32,314 bases of DNA from Methylococcaceae bacterium (GTDB lineage: Bacteria > Pseudomonadota > Gammaproteobacteria > Methylococcales > Methylomonadaceae). How positions within the stretch are numbered: the first letter of the stretch is position 1; every line of letters begins with the position of its first letter. The position numbers and the translations under genes were made by a program. The stretch lies in NCBI GenBank assembly GCA_013141375.1, contig JABFRC010000208.1, positions 1 through 32,314 on the forward strand, given 5' to 3'. Under the pieces are notes generated by a model. It searched no databases, had not been told where the DNA came from, and was given only the letters and a program-made list of their open reading frames with translations. Shown here piece by piece: positions 24,241-31,491 of the stretch.

Positions 24241-24786
24241 ATGAATAAGATTGGCATATTTTTCGGTACCGAACGGGGCATGACAGAAGCTATGGCTCAG
24301 GTAATGTACAGGGTATTAGGTGATGACATCGCCAGTGAACCAGTTAATGTTAATCAGGCAAAAGTGTCGGATCTATTGCAATATAAATCGCTTATTCTCG
24401 GCGCGCCAAGTTATGGGGTAGGGGAATTACCCGGCAGGACAACCGGCAGTGAGGAAGGCAATTGGGAGGAATTCTTATTCCGGCTCGATGACGCCGACTT
24501 ATCCGGGAAACGAATCGCTCTGTTTGGTCTGGGTAATCAACAAAAGTATTTTGATCACTTTGCCAGTTCCTTGATTCATTTATATCAACATGTTGTTGCT
24601 TACGGTGCCGAGGTGATTGGGGAATGGAGTACGGAAGGCTATCATTTTTCTCGTTCGCACTCAGTTATTGACAACAAGTTTGTCGGACTGGTGCTGGATC
24701 ATCACTCTCAACCTGAAATGACTAAAGCACGGATTGTGGGATGGCTGGACCAGATAAAACCTGAGTTGCTGGAGAAGTTGCACTAG
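24241..24786 (+). CDS. Long-chain flavodoxin with variant FMN-binding loops
   Basis: Small FMN electron carrier, 181 residues from ATG 24241; the GTG at 24214 would add nine atypical residues. The flavodoxin fold is evident: KIGIFFGTERGMTEAMAQ, the long-chain insertion, and FGLGNQQKYFDHFASS. Two positions depart from the norm. The phosphate loop has Arg12 where Thr is usual (T-x-T-G-x-T becomes T-E-R-G-M-T), and the first flavin-stacking loop reads APSYGVGELPG with Tyr in place of Trp. NifF and FldA relatives share the GLGxQ segment. First gene of the co-directional run to 27396. Confidence 0.85.
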   Translation: MNKIGIFFGTERGMTEAMAQVMYRVLGDDIASEPVNVNQAKVSDLLQYKSLILGAPSYGVGELPGRTTGSEEGNWEEFLFRLDDADLSGKRIALFGLGNQQKYFDHFASSLIHLYQHVVAYGAEVIGEWSTEGYHFSRSHSVIDNKFVGLVLDHHSQPEMTKARIVGWLDQIKPELLEKLH

Positions 24787-24815
24787 TCCCATTTTTTCTT
24801 CACCGCAGGACATTC

Positions 24816-25301
24816 ATGATGATGAGCGAACAGAAAAACGCTGACAGCATCGATCAGTTTCGTCGATATATCGCCGAACGAAAATCTGAGTTAAAAAAAC
24901 AATACGCACTGTTACTTGCTCAAGACCTATCCCGTCAACAATGGGATGGCTGCTTTCAACGTAATGTAGTGGCCGCTTTGGAGCAAGCCTACGACGAGGC
25001 AAGGGCCTATATGCAAACGCTGCCGTTTGATAACACCTTGGTACCTGTGCATATGGGCTTATCGGAATTAACCCGGCAAGCGTTGACGGCATTTGATGGC
25101 TTTGTTGACGAATTTTTATTGTTTGTTGTCGACAAGCATCGCACGTCTTGTGCGTTATCTAATTTTCCTGACGAACATAAGCCGGATAACATTTATGTTA
25201 ACGAGGTGAGACGGGACATTGCCCGGCTTTGGCAAAATTTTGCGCTGGATGTTAATGGTTATTTTCTGGAAAGCAGTTACCGCAATTCACTTAACCCATA
25301 A
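24816..25301 (+). CDS. Hypothetical helical protein
   Basis: I do not recognise this 161-residue protein. It starts at ATG 24816 with CAGGA at 24806-24810. It is soluble, predicted mostly helical, with no signal peptide or membrane segment. Notable stretches are SIDQFRRYIAERKSELKKQY, WDGCFQRNVVAALEQAYDEA and the C-terminal EVRRDIARLWQNFALDVNGY; two cysteines. It lies 29 bases after flavodoxin and six bases before the GST gene, so it is very likely co-transcribed with both. Codon use looks like that of its neighbours, which supports a real gene. Confidence 0.75.
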   Translation: MMMSEQKNADSIDQFRRYIAERKSELKKQYALLLAQDLSRQQWDGCFQRNVVAALEQAYDEARAYMQTLPFDNTLVPVHMGLSELTRQALTAFDGFVDEFLLFVVDKHRTSCALSNFPDEHKPDNIYVNEVRRDIARLWQNFALDVNGYFLESSYRNSLNP

Positions 25302-25307
25302 AAACTC

Positions 25308-25934
25308 ATGAAACTGTATTTCACACCTGGTTCCTGCTCGACCGGCATTCACATTTTATTGGAAGAACTTGAGCTGGTGTTTGAAGCGCATCTGGTCAAC
25401 TTATTGGCAGGCACTCAAACTACCCCGGAATATCTTGTGATCAACCCCAAGGCTACCATTCCGACGCTGGTGCGCAATGATGGTTCCGCGCTGACCGAAT
25501 TTCAGGCGATCGCCTATTGGCTGGCGCGAAGCTATCCAAAAGCCAAGCTATTGCCTGGCGATCCTGATGGCGATGCTCGTGTCATTGAACTGATGGATTA
25601 TGTCGTCGGGACTGTGCATGGTCAGGGCTTTACCCGGATTTTTACCACCGAAAAATTCACGCCTAACGAAGCCGATTTTGAGGCGGTTAAAGCCCAGGGA
25701 TTGGATATCGTCAAGCGAGGCTTTGCCATCATCAACGCCGGATTGCAGCCACAAGACTATGCCATGGGTGCGTTTACGATTGCCGATGCGGCGTTGTTTT
25801 ATGTGGAATTTTGGGCGGACAAAATCGGAATTACCTTGCCGGAGAAATGCTTGAACCACTATCACTTAATGTTGACTAGACCCGTGGTCAGGCGCGTTTT
25901 AATGGAAGAAGGCTACCATGAATTTAATACCTAA
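25308..25934 (+). CDS. Glutathione S-transferase, beta-class-like
   Basis: Cytosolic glutathione-dependent transferase or peroxidase of 208 residues. The thioredoxin-fold N domain (1-80) opens MKLYFTPGSCSTGIHILLEE, where the Cys-Ser pair matches the beta-class active-site Cys10. The cis-Pro region reads NPKATIPTLV and glutathione contact ALTEFQAIAYWLA follows. The helical C domain has the ASP-box-like FTIADAALFYVEFWA. It sits six bases after the preceding unknown gene. Neighbouring hemerythrin, flavodoxin and AlkB genes suggest detoxification or redox stress; the substrate is unknown. Confidence 0.9.
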   Translation: MKLYFTPGSCSTGIHILLEELELVFEAHLVNLLAGTQTTPEYLVINPKATIPTLVRNDGSALTEFQAIAYWLARSYPKAKLLPGDPDGDARVIELMDYVVGTVHGQGFTRIFTTEKFTPNEADFEAVKAQGLDIVKRGFAIINAGLQPQDYAMGAFTIADAALFYVEFWADKIGITLPEKCLNHYHLMLTRPVVRRVLMEEGYHEFNT

Positions 25935-25960
25935 CTCACAATGTAACTGGGGTAAGTCAA

Positions 25961-26350
25961 ATGGCATTGATTGAAAAGTCGGACATATATACTGTGGGCT
26001 TCGATCTGATTGATAACGATCATGCGGATTTTATTGGCCTATTGAATCAGCTGGAAGCTGCAGGCAATGCCGAATTCCCAGCCTTGTTTCAGGAATTGTT
26101 TGAGCATACCGAACAGCATTTCGGCCACGAAAATCAGTTAATGACGCAATTTGCCTATGCAGGGGAAATCGAGCACAAGGGCGAGCATCAACGCGTACTC
26201 GGTGAATTCAAACAATTTAAGACTCGCGTTGATAAAGGCATGATTGTATTTGGCCGTTCATTTGTCAGGGAGCGTCTTCCCCAATGGTTCGGACTGCATG
26301 TCACGACCATGGATAGCGCGCTGGCCGCCTACATTAACAGCCAGACTTAA
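25961..26350 (+). CDS. Bacteriohemerythrin
   Basis: Single-domain di-iron oxygen-binding protein of 129 residues. The complete ligand set is visible: His21 (DNDHADF), His53 and Glu57 (HTEQHFGHENQLM), His72 and His76 (EHKGEHQRVL), His113 and Asp118 (HVTTMD). In methanotrophs, hemerythrins have been linked to oxygen supply to particulate methane monooxygenase. Here the gene lies in a redox-flavoured run and an oxygen-sensing or buffering role is equally possible. GGGGTAAG precedes the ATG. Confidence 0.93.
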   Translation: MALIEKSDIYTVGFDLIDNDHADFIGLLNQLEAAGNAEFPALFQELFEHTEQHFGHENQLMTQFAYAGEIEHKGEHQRVLGEFKQFKTRVDKGMIVFGRSFVRERLPQWFGLHVTTMDSALAAYINSQT

Positions 26351-26371
26351 ATAAATGTTGGAGTCGGCGTG

Positions 26372-26965
26372 ATGGAATGCTGCCCCGAACTGGAAAGCAT
26401 TGCAGATTTTTATGATGCTGCCGAATGCGAACGCATCTATAGCCGTTTGTTGAATGAACAAAATTGGCCCGACAATCGCTATGTTGTTTCCGGGCGGCAA
26501 TTTATCTTACCCAGATTACAAACCTGGCATGCGGATCCGGGCATTCGCTACAGTTACAAAAACAACCTACTGGAAACCCGCGCATGGACACCCTTACTAT
26601 CCGACATCAGAGCCAAAGTCGAATCGTTTTTAAATTACTCGTTTAATTCGGTGTTGGTTAATTTGTACAGAAACGGGGCCGATTATGTCGGTTGGCATGC
26701 GGATAACGAACGCGAACTCGGCGAGAAACCTTTTATCGCCTCGTTAACATTTGGCGCAGAACGGCAATTTGAGTTTCGACATAAAAAATCTTCGGCAAGT
26801 GGCCGGATATCGTTACAAAGCGGCACTTTACTGATTATGCAGCCAAACTTTCAACATCACTGGCTGCATAGCGTTCCACTTGATACCGGCGTCACTGAGG
26901 GCAGAATTAACTTAACTTTCCGTAAAGTTGTTCCTGTTGACAGCGTCTTTTCAGAAAGCTTTTAA
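26372..26965 (+). CDS. AlkB-type 2-oxoglutarate/Fe(II) dioxygenase (ALKBH2/3-like)
   Basis: Oxidative demethylase that repairs N-alkylated bases in DNA or RNA. From the ATG at 26372 (197 residues; GTG at 26369 is an alternative, with GGAG at 26360-26363) the iron and cosubstrate ligands are clear: His109 and Asp111 in WHADNE, His166 in HHWLHSVP, Arg178 and Arg184 in GRINLTFR. The NLYRNGADYVGWHADNE segment is the short form found in bacterial ALKBH2/3-like enzymes. It sits 21 bases after hemerythrin. Confidence 0.92.
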   Translation: MECCPELESIADFYDAAECERIYSRLLNEQNWPDNRYVVSGRQFILPRLQTWHADPGIRYSYKNNLLETRAWTPLLSDIRAKVESFLNYSFNSVLVNLYRNGADYVGWHADNERELGEKPFIASLTFGAERQFEFRHKKSSASGRISLQSGTLLIMQPNFQHHWLHSVPLDTGVTEGRINLTFRKVVPVDSVFSESF

Positions 26966-26979
26966 ATAAGGGGTTAAAC

Positions 26980-27396
26980 ATGACATTACATATCGGCGCC
27001 ATGATGCCGGATCGTTCACTGGATGAGAGTGCGCTGATTCAAGCCATTACCAAAGTGGCTACCGATTTGGGAAGATTACGCGATCAACCTATTCAACATA
27101 AAACGCCTACCTTAGACATCGTGTTTTTATTGCAAAGTCAGCAGGAAAAAGCTGACTTTGTCGGATTGCGCTTGCATTCATTTGATACGGTCGGGCAAAT
27201 TCTCAGGATTGAGTCCGCGGTACCGGAAAAAATGGTCACATCCATTCATGCGGAGCGCTTTGTTATTGCCGTCATGCTGGATGCTATTGATGCTGCCGGT
27301 GAATTCTTTAGCGAGCAGCATATATTGTTTGATGCGTCTGAACATCATGCTTTAGTGGGTTTGGTCAGCGAAAAGGATAAGCTCTCGCTAAACTGA
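26980..27396 (+). CDS. Hypothetical alpha/beta protein upstream of the TssB-TssC fusion
   Basis: I do not recognise this 138-residue protein. AAGGGG at 26967-26972 supports the ATG at 26980. It is soluble, with no signal peptide. The pattern of strands (TLDIVFLLQ, DFVGLRLHSF, RFVIAVMLDAIDAAGEFF, HHALVGLVS) suggests a small mixed alpha/beta domain. It follows AlkB by 14 bases and precedes the TssB-TssC fusion across a 106-base structured gap. It could be a partner of that fusion; this is a guess from position. Confidence 0.75.
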   Translation: MTLHIGAMMPDRSLDESALIQAITKVATDLGRLRDQPIQHKTPTLDIVFLLQSQQEKADFVGLRLHSFDTVGQILRIESAVPEKMVTSIHAERFVIAVMLDAIDAAGEFFSEQHILFDASEHHALVGLVSEKDKLSLN

Positions 27397-27418
27397 TGCT
27401 TTATAAAATCCTTGGCGG

Positions 27419-27470
27419 TAGCCCCAAACAGTGGTGCTTGTTGGGCGGGGCTAGGTCTGCTACTGTTTGG
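27419..27470 (+). promoter_or_regulatory. Structured leader before the TssB-TssC fusion gene
   Basis: Two inverted repeats interlock. TAGCCCC (27419-27425) pairs with GGGGCTA (27447-27453). CCAAACAGT (27424-27432) pairs with ACTGTTTGG (27462-27470). They share bases 27424-27425 and their order is crossed, so they would be either alternative stems or a pseudoknot. The ribosome-binding site AGGAG follows at 27493-27497. No T-run marks either as a terminator. Confidence 0.45.
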
Positions 27471-27502
27471 TGACTAACGGTTTGATTTAAATAGGAGTCA
27501 CC

Positions 27503-28879
27503 ATGCCAGGCAGAATTGATTTTACGATGGGGTTTAATGCCCAGAACGCGGCATATAAAATCGATAGCGATACCTCATATCGAATTTATATTTTAGGGAG
27601 TTTTTCCGGTGAATCCGGGCTTGCCTGGCAGCAGCGCAACATCAAAAAAATTGACATCGATAACATAGAGCAGGTGATGGGTGAATTCCTGCCGACGCTG
27701 ACAATCAGCTCTGAATTGAAGTTGTCGTTTAAAACAATGGACGATTTTCATCCCGACATCTGGCTTGAAAAAGTAAAGTTACTCGCAGAACTTCAGCAAT
27801 TAAAAAAGCAGGTGAGTAACCCACAATCAGCGGCGCAGGCTGCGGCAAAAATACAGGCTTATTTCCCAACCCAGGCCCCAAATGATAGGCCAGAGCCAGT
27901 TCAGCAAACTACTGAAAGTCAGGACGATATGCTGGAACGGTTGCTGGGCAAAAAACCGGAAAGCACCCACGCCACTTCGGATTCATTGGCAGGTTTTATT
28001 GACCAGATTGTCTCGCCTTATGTGACAAAAGATGCCGATCCAGAACATCTGGATTTAATTAATCTGATCGACGCAAGCCTCAGCCAGATTTTGCAAAGCC
28101 TTTTACACCGATCAGATTTTCAACATCTGGAAGCACTTTGGAAAGCCACTGCCGCGCTGGTGAATGAAGAATCCGCTGACGAGCAAAGCATTTTTCTGGT
28201 CGATATCAGTCAAGCCGAATTATTGGCTGAACTGAAAAATGACAGCCATGCCTTCAAGCAGAAACTACTGAAACATGTCCAGTTGAATGAAGGTGAACAG
28301 GATGTGTTGTTGATAAGTAATTATTGCTTTGCTGACACTACAGAGCACAGGGCACTTCTTAACTATTGCAGTCGCTTGGCGAATACCGTCGGTGGTTATT
28401 TTCTTGGCGCCGCCGATGATTCATTCATTGCAAACCTGGGTTACAGCGAACCCAATAATGTCCAAACTTTGACGCAATACCTTAACGAAATTAACGCCGA
28501 CAGGGTTGTACTCGCTTATCCGCGTTATTTAATCAGATTGCCTTACGGCAAAAAAGTCGATCCGATTGACACATTCGAGTTTGAAGAATGTTCAGCCATC
28601 CCTCAGTCAGATGAATTGCTTTGGGGCTCGTCTGCCTTTTTATGCGCTCGTGTTCTGATAAAAAACAGTACAACAGCAGACGCGTTCTTATTCAGTGATA
28701 TTCCCGCATTCACCTTCGCCCAGGATGGCGAATCCATTCTGCAACCGGGCGTGGAAACAGTATTAACCGAAAAGCAAGCGAACGCCTTGTTGTCGCTAGG
28801 TATTTCGCCGGTGATTGGTTTTCGCCAGCGCCAGGGGGTTAGAGTGTTGAGTATTGCAATGCTATCAGGAAGTCAGTAG
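27503..28879 (+). CDS. Orphan TssB-TssC-like fusion (T6SS sheath-related), C-terminally truncated
   Basis: Residues about 1-105 resemble the TssB/VipA small sheath subunit: RIDFTMGF, YRIYILGSFSG, NIKKIDIDNIEQVMGEFLP, LSFKTMDDFHPD. A Gln/Pro/Ala-rich linker (105-155) follows. Residues about 160-458 resemble the TssC/VipB large subunit: LLHRSDFQHLEALWKATAAL (200-219), RYLIRLPYGKKVDPIDTFEF (341-360), LLWGSSAFLCARVL (372-385) and a final GISPVIGFRQRQGVRVLSIA. TssC normally continues about 100-150 residues with the domain that builds the sheath lattice; here the protein stops at 458. No tube, baseplate, membrane-complex or ClpV gene is nearby. AGGAG at 27493-27497. A structural or adaptor role is inference. 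Confidence 0.8.
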   Translation: MPGRIDFTMGFNAQNAAYKIDSDTSYRIYILGSFSGESGLAWQQRNIKKIDIDNIEQVMGEFLPTLTISSELKLSFKTMDDFHPDIWLEKVKLLAELQQLKKQVSNPQSAAQAAAKIQAYFPTQAPNDRPEPVQQTTESQDDMLERLLGKKPESTHATSDSLAGFIDQIVSPYVTKDADPEHLDLINLIDASLSQILQSLLHRSDFQHLEALWKATAALVNEESADEQSIFLVDISQAELLAELKNDSHAFKQKLLKHVQLNEGEQDVLLISNYCFADTTEHRALLNYCSRLANTVGGYFLGAADDSFIANLGYSEPNNVQTLTQYLNEINADRVVLAYPRYLIRLPYGKKVDPIDTFEFEECSAIPQSDELLWGSSAFLCARVLIKNSTTADAFLFSDIPAFTFAQDGESILQPGVETVLTEKQANALLSLGISPVIGFRQRQGVRVLSIAMLSGSQ

Positions 28880-28882
28880 CTC

Positions 28883-28906
28883 GCGTAGGTGCGAATAACC
28901 CTACGC
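28883..28906. repeat. REP-like palindrome after the TssB-TssC fusion
   Basis: GCGTAGG (28883-28889) and CCTACGC (28900-28906) with a 10-base loop, immediately after the stop. The GTAGG-TGCGAATAA core resembles dispersed intergenic repeats. A second short hairpin, AGCCGT-TAG-ACGGCT, lies at 28953-28967. Confidence 0.45.
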
Positions 28907-29003
28907 ATTGAGACAAGTAGTTTGGATATAACTGAAGTTGTTGTATTAGAATAGCCGTTAGACGGCTTATCTACTCTACACTTAATTTGCCTGGATTTTT
29001 GTC

Positions 29004-30830
29004 ATGAAAAAGGTTTTCATCGCGTCTTTCGTTTTATATGCCGTTTGTTGCCAGGCCAAAGCCGAAACGGCCTATCCCGAACTCATCAGTATTTCAAGCG
29101 AGGGATTGCCTGCCAATTTGGCCAGTTACGGCTCCACCATCTCGGGGGATGGTCGTTTGGTGGTGTTTTCATCGGCTGCCAGCAATTTGGTGACTGGCGA
29201 TAACAATGACGCGATCGATATTTTTGTCCGTGACCGGAAAACCGGAATCACTGAGCGGATCAGCATTAATCAATCTGGAGAGGAAGCCAACGCAGCCAGC
29301 GGCATTGATGTATATGTCAGCGGCACAGATTACGCCCCAGCATACATGGAGTGCGCCAATCCTTTAACCACCTATCCACTCAATTGCGACGCGTTCAAAG
29401 ATAAAGGCAAAGCTAAGATCGACTCTCTGGCAGTATCCGCAGATGGCCGCTACGTTGCTTTCAGTTCGCGCGCTAGTAACTTGGTAAGCGGCGACACTAA
29501 TCAAAAGCAGGATATATTTGTCGCCGACCGACAAACCAAAACCATTAAACGCATCAGTAACGGTCAAAACTCATCTGAGGCAAATGGTCGTTCTTACAGG
29601 CCGACGATGTCGCGCGATGGCCGTTTTATCGCTTACCTATCCGCTGCCAGCAATTTGGTGGCTGATGACAGTAATGGTCAAATCGACGTTTTTGTTAGCG
29701 ACCAACTGAGCGGCCAAACCGAACGTGTCAACCTGGATTCAGCAGGTCAACAGGCCGATAGTGGTGCATGGGAAGCCCGCATCTCCGATGGCGGACAATT
29801 TGTGGTATTCACTTCCAATGTCACGAATTGGGGTGTCATTCAGGGGGCGTCGAAATTAACCAATGTGTTCGTCAAGGATAGGCTGACCGGAGCGACCAAT
29901 GTGCTGAAAAATAAGCGTATCGCTGAATACTCCAATACAGTCATGCCGGATATATCCCACGATGGCCGTAACGTGGTGTTTCAGGGAGTGCCGTTTCAAT
30001 ATTTGGGTACGGACTGTTTTTCTGATCGATATGAGTATTCATATTTACAAAAGTTGAAAACCCGGAAAGCCTTGCCGCTGCAAGACGATGCTTATGGTGT
30101 TTACGTAACGAATGTATATGCCAGTTGTTGGATCAATGCCCAGCTTCCCTCCTACATCGGGATCGAACCCGGCATGCGTATAGAACAGCCCGCGATGCCG
30201 GTCGACAGTATTACTCTCTCCCGGGATGGCCGTTATGTGTTTTCCCATGGCATGCGTTACACCCTGGGTACAGGAAAATCCGAACTTGCCTTCTATGATC
30301 CGGCCAATCCTGTAAACGATTGGCCGGCTAAATATTATCTGGGTGGGGTTTCCGACAATGGCAGTCTCATTGCCTTCACCACGGATTCAGCGCAAAGAAT
30401 TGCGGATGACAACAACGGCGTTGCAGACATACTGCTGTTGAATACAGAACCTGCCGAATCCGACTTGAGTGTGGAGTTATTTCAGCAAGAGTTGAGCAAC
30501 AATGGCGCTCCCTATTTGAATCTGAGTTTGAAGGTATCTAACAAATCCGATGTAGCCATCAACCAGATTAAAGTGAATGCCAAAACGCCAGCCGCTTTGA
30601 AATTACTGTCTACAACATTCGACGCCGGTTCTTGCATACCCGGCAAGCAAATTAACTGTTCCATTGAGACGCTGCCGGCGTGGTCTGAAGTGACGTTGAC
30701 AACGCAAATGCTGATCAAAAAATCCTCGAATAACGTTTTTATTACTGCACTGGTTTCATCTGTAACTCAGGAATCGAAACTCGATAAAGCCAATAACAAA
30801 GCCAAGCTTCAATTGAAGATTGCTCCTTGA
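29004..30830 (+). CDS. Secreted TolB-like (PD40) beta-propeller protein with C-terminal DUF11-like domain
   Basis: The 608-residue exported protein has a signal peptide 1-21 (ending AKAE). At least five PD40/WD40-like blades follow, each with S-x-DGR-x-V-F/A-F-SSAASNLV then a D-x-N-DIFV-x-DR strand, for example SGDGRLVVFSSAASNLV and SADGRYVAFSSRASNLV. The last about 120 residues (from SDLSVELFQQ) form an immunoglobulin-like DUF11-type domain with one cysteine pair (SCIPGKQINCS). It is probably a periplasmic or extracellular scaffold; the ligand is unknown. Upstream is a gap with two palindromes, downstream another. Confidence 0.82.
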   Translation: MKKVFIASFVLYAVCCQAKAETAYPELISISSEGLPANLASYGSTISGDGRLVVFSSAASNLVTGDNNDAIDIFVRDRKTGITERISINQSGEEANAASGIDVYVSGTDYAPAYMECANPLTTYPLNCDAFKDKGKAKIDSLAVSADGRYVAFSSRASNLVSGDTNQKQDIFVADRQTKTIKRISNGQNSSEANGRSYRPTMSRDGRFIAYLSAASNLVADDSNGQIDVFVSDQLSGQTERVNLDSAGQQADSGAWEARISDGGQFVVFTSNVTNWGVIQGASKLTNVFVKDRLTGATNVLKNKRIAEYSNTVMPDISHDGRNVVFQGVPFQYLGTDCFSDRYEYSYLQKLKTRKALPLQDDAYGVYVTNVYASCWINAQLPSYIGIEPGMRIEQPAMPVDSITLSRDGRYVFSHGMRYTLGTGKSELAFYDPANPVNDWPAKYYLGGVSDNGSLIAFTTDSAQRIADDNNGVADILLLNTEPAESDLSVELFQQELSNNGAPYLNLSLKVSNKSDVAINQIKVNAKTPAALKLLSTTFDAGSCIPGKQINCSIETLPAWSEVTLTTQMLIKKSSNNVFITALVSSVTQESKLDKANNKAKLQLKIAP

Positions 30831-30851
30831 GGCAAACCATGCCAGCACATT

Positions 30852-30877
30852 CCCCGATTACGCTGCGCTAATCGGGG
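30852..30877. repeat. REP-like palindrome / possible terminator after the PD40 gene
   Basis: Perfect 9-bp stem CCCCGATTA (30852-30860) / TAATCGGGG (30869-30877) with loop CGCTGCGC, 22 bases past the stop. The sequence CCCCGATTACGCTGCGCTAA is of a type repeated in many proteobacterial intergenic regions. There is no T-run. Confidence 0.55.
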
Positions 30878-30962
30878 CTACGCCATCAGTCGACAAACTC
30901 TTGCTTATCCTGCATTACAGGGTATATGTAAAAAACAATAATAAAAAAAGAGGAGAAGTGCG

Positions 30963-31109
30963 ATGTCAAAAAAAATACACATGCGTGACCAAGTTGGAGC
31001 CCGCAAAGTCGATGAATTCATGAATCACTACAATCGCTGGGCGATGGATATGTGGACGATGAAGTTTATGCTGGTCGGGATGTTTTTGTTTTTAGGATTA
31101 TCTTGGTAG
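30963..31109 (+). CDS. Small methionine-rich single-pass membrane protein
   Basis: A 48-residue gene with an exceptional ribosome-binding site (AGAGGAGAAG, 30950-30959) just before the ATG. The translation begins MSKKIHMRDQVGARKVDEFM, a basic amphipathic half, and ends with one hydrophobic helix FMLVGMFLFLGLSW. Eight of the 48 residues are Met, five of them in a cluster at 28, 30, 33, 36 and 40. Aromatic residues flank the helix. It could be a subunit or anchor of a membrane complex, or a metal (copper)-handling peptide; neither can be shown. It stands alone after the PD40 gene. Confidence 0.65.
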   Translation: MSKKIHMRDQVGARKVDEFMNHYNRWAMDMWTMKFMLVGMFLFLGLSW

Positions 31110-31491
31110 TCGTCTAATTTTGCTTTCAGGTACAGTCCAATCTTTCAAGCGTTAGCGGTCCATATTCAGGATTGATGAAAAATAAGCAATTGGTCAATTT
31201 TTGATCAAATTGACTTTAAGTCAGTAGGGAAGGCGGGGTTGATGAGTTTGTTTCAGGCAATAAAAAAGGGTTATCCACAGCTTTTGTGGATAACCCCATG
31301 ACTAAAGATCTATATAAGAAAGAAATTTATCGTCCAAGAAGACGATTGAAAACAGCGTTGATTAAGTCTTGCATTTTAAGATTCACCCATAAGCAATTCC
31401 TGTTTTGTTTCCACGTTTTCAGTTTAGCCGGAGTTTTTAACTTTGCAATTTATTGTGGTGATTTTTTTAAAATCATCATCAAGCTGTTAGC
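31110..31491. other. Intergenic region with palindromes and the DUF1614 terminator
   Basis: No supported gene. It contains an 8-bp inverted repeat GTCAATTT/AAATTGAC (31193-31214), an abutting near-palindrome TGACTTTAAGTCA (31211-31223), and the terminator at 31262-31296. The stretch 31297-31491 would be a long 3' untranslated segment of the DUF1614 transcript and could host a small RNA, but nothing proves one. Confidence 0.45.
31262..31296 (-). terminator. Intrinsic terminator whose stem is two inverted DnaA boxes
   Basis: GGGTTATCCACA (31268-31279) pairs perfectly with TGTGGATAACCC (31285-31296) across a 5-base loop. On the minus strand the 12-bp stem is followed by TTTTTTATT, a classic intrinsic terminator for the DUF1614 transcript. 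Each arm contains the exact DnaA-box consensus TTATCCACA (31271-31279, and 31285-31293 inverted). Confidence 0.85.

Noticed and set aside
31327-31449. Minus-strand open frame of about 40 codons ending in MQDLINAVFNRLLGR
   Set aside because: The peptide looks protein-like, but the frame has no ATG, GTG or TTG with a ribosome-binding site after the preceding stop; the internal ATG would give only 15 residues.
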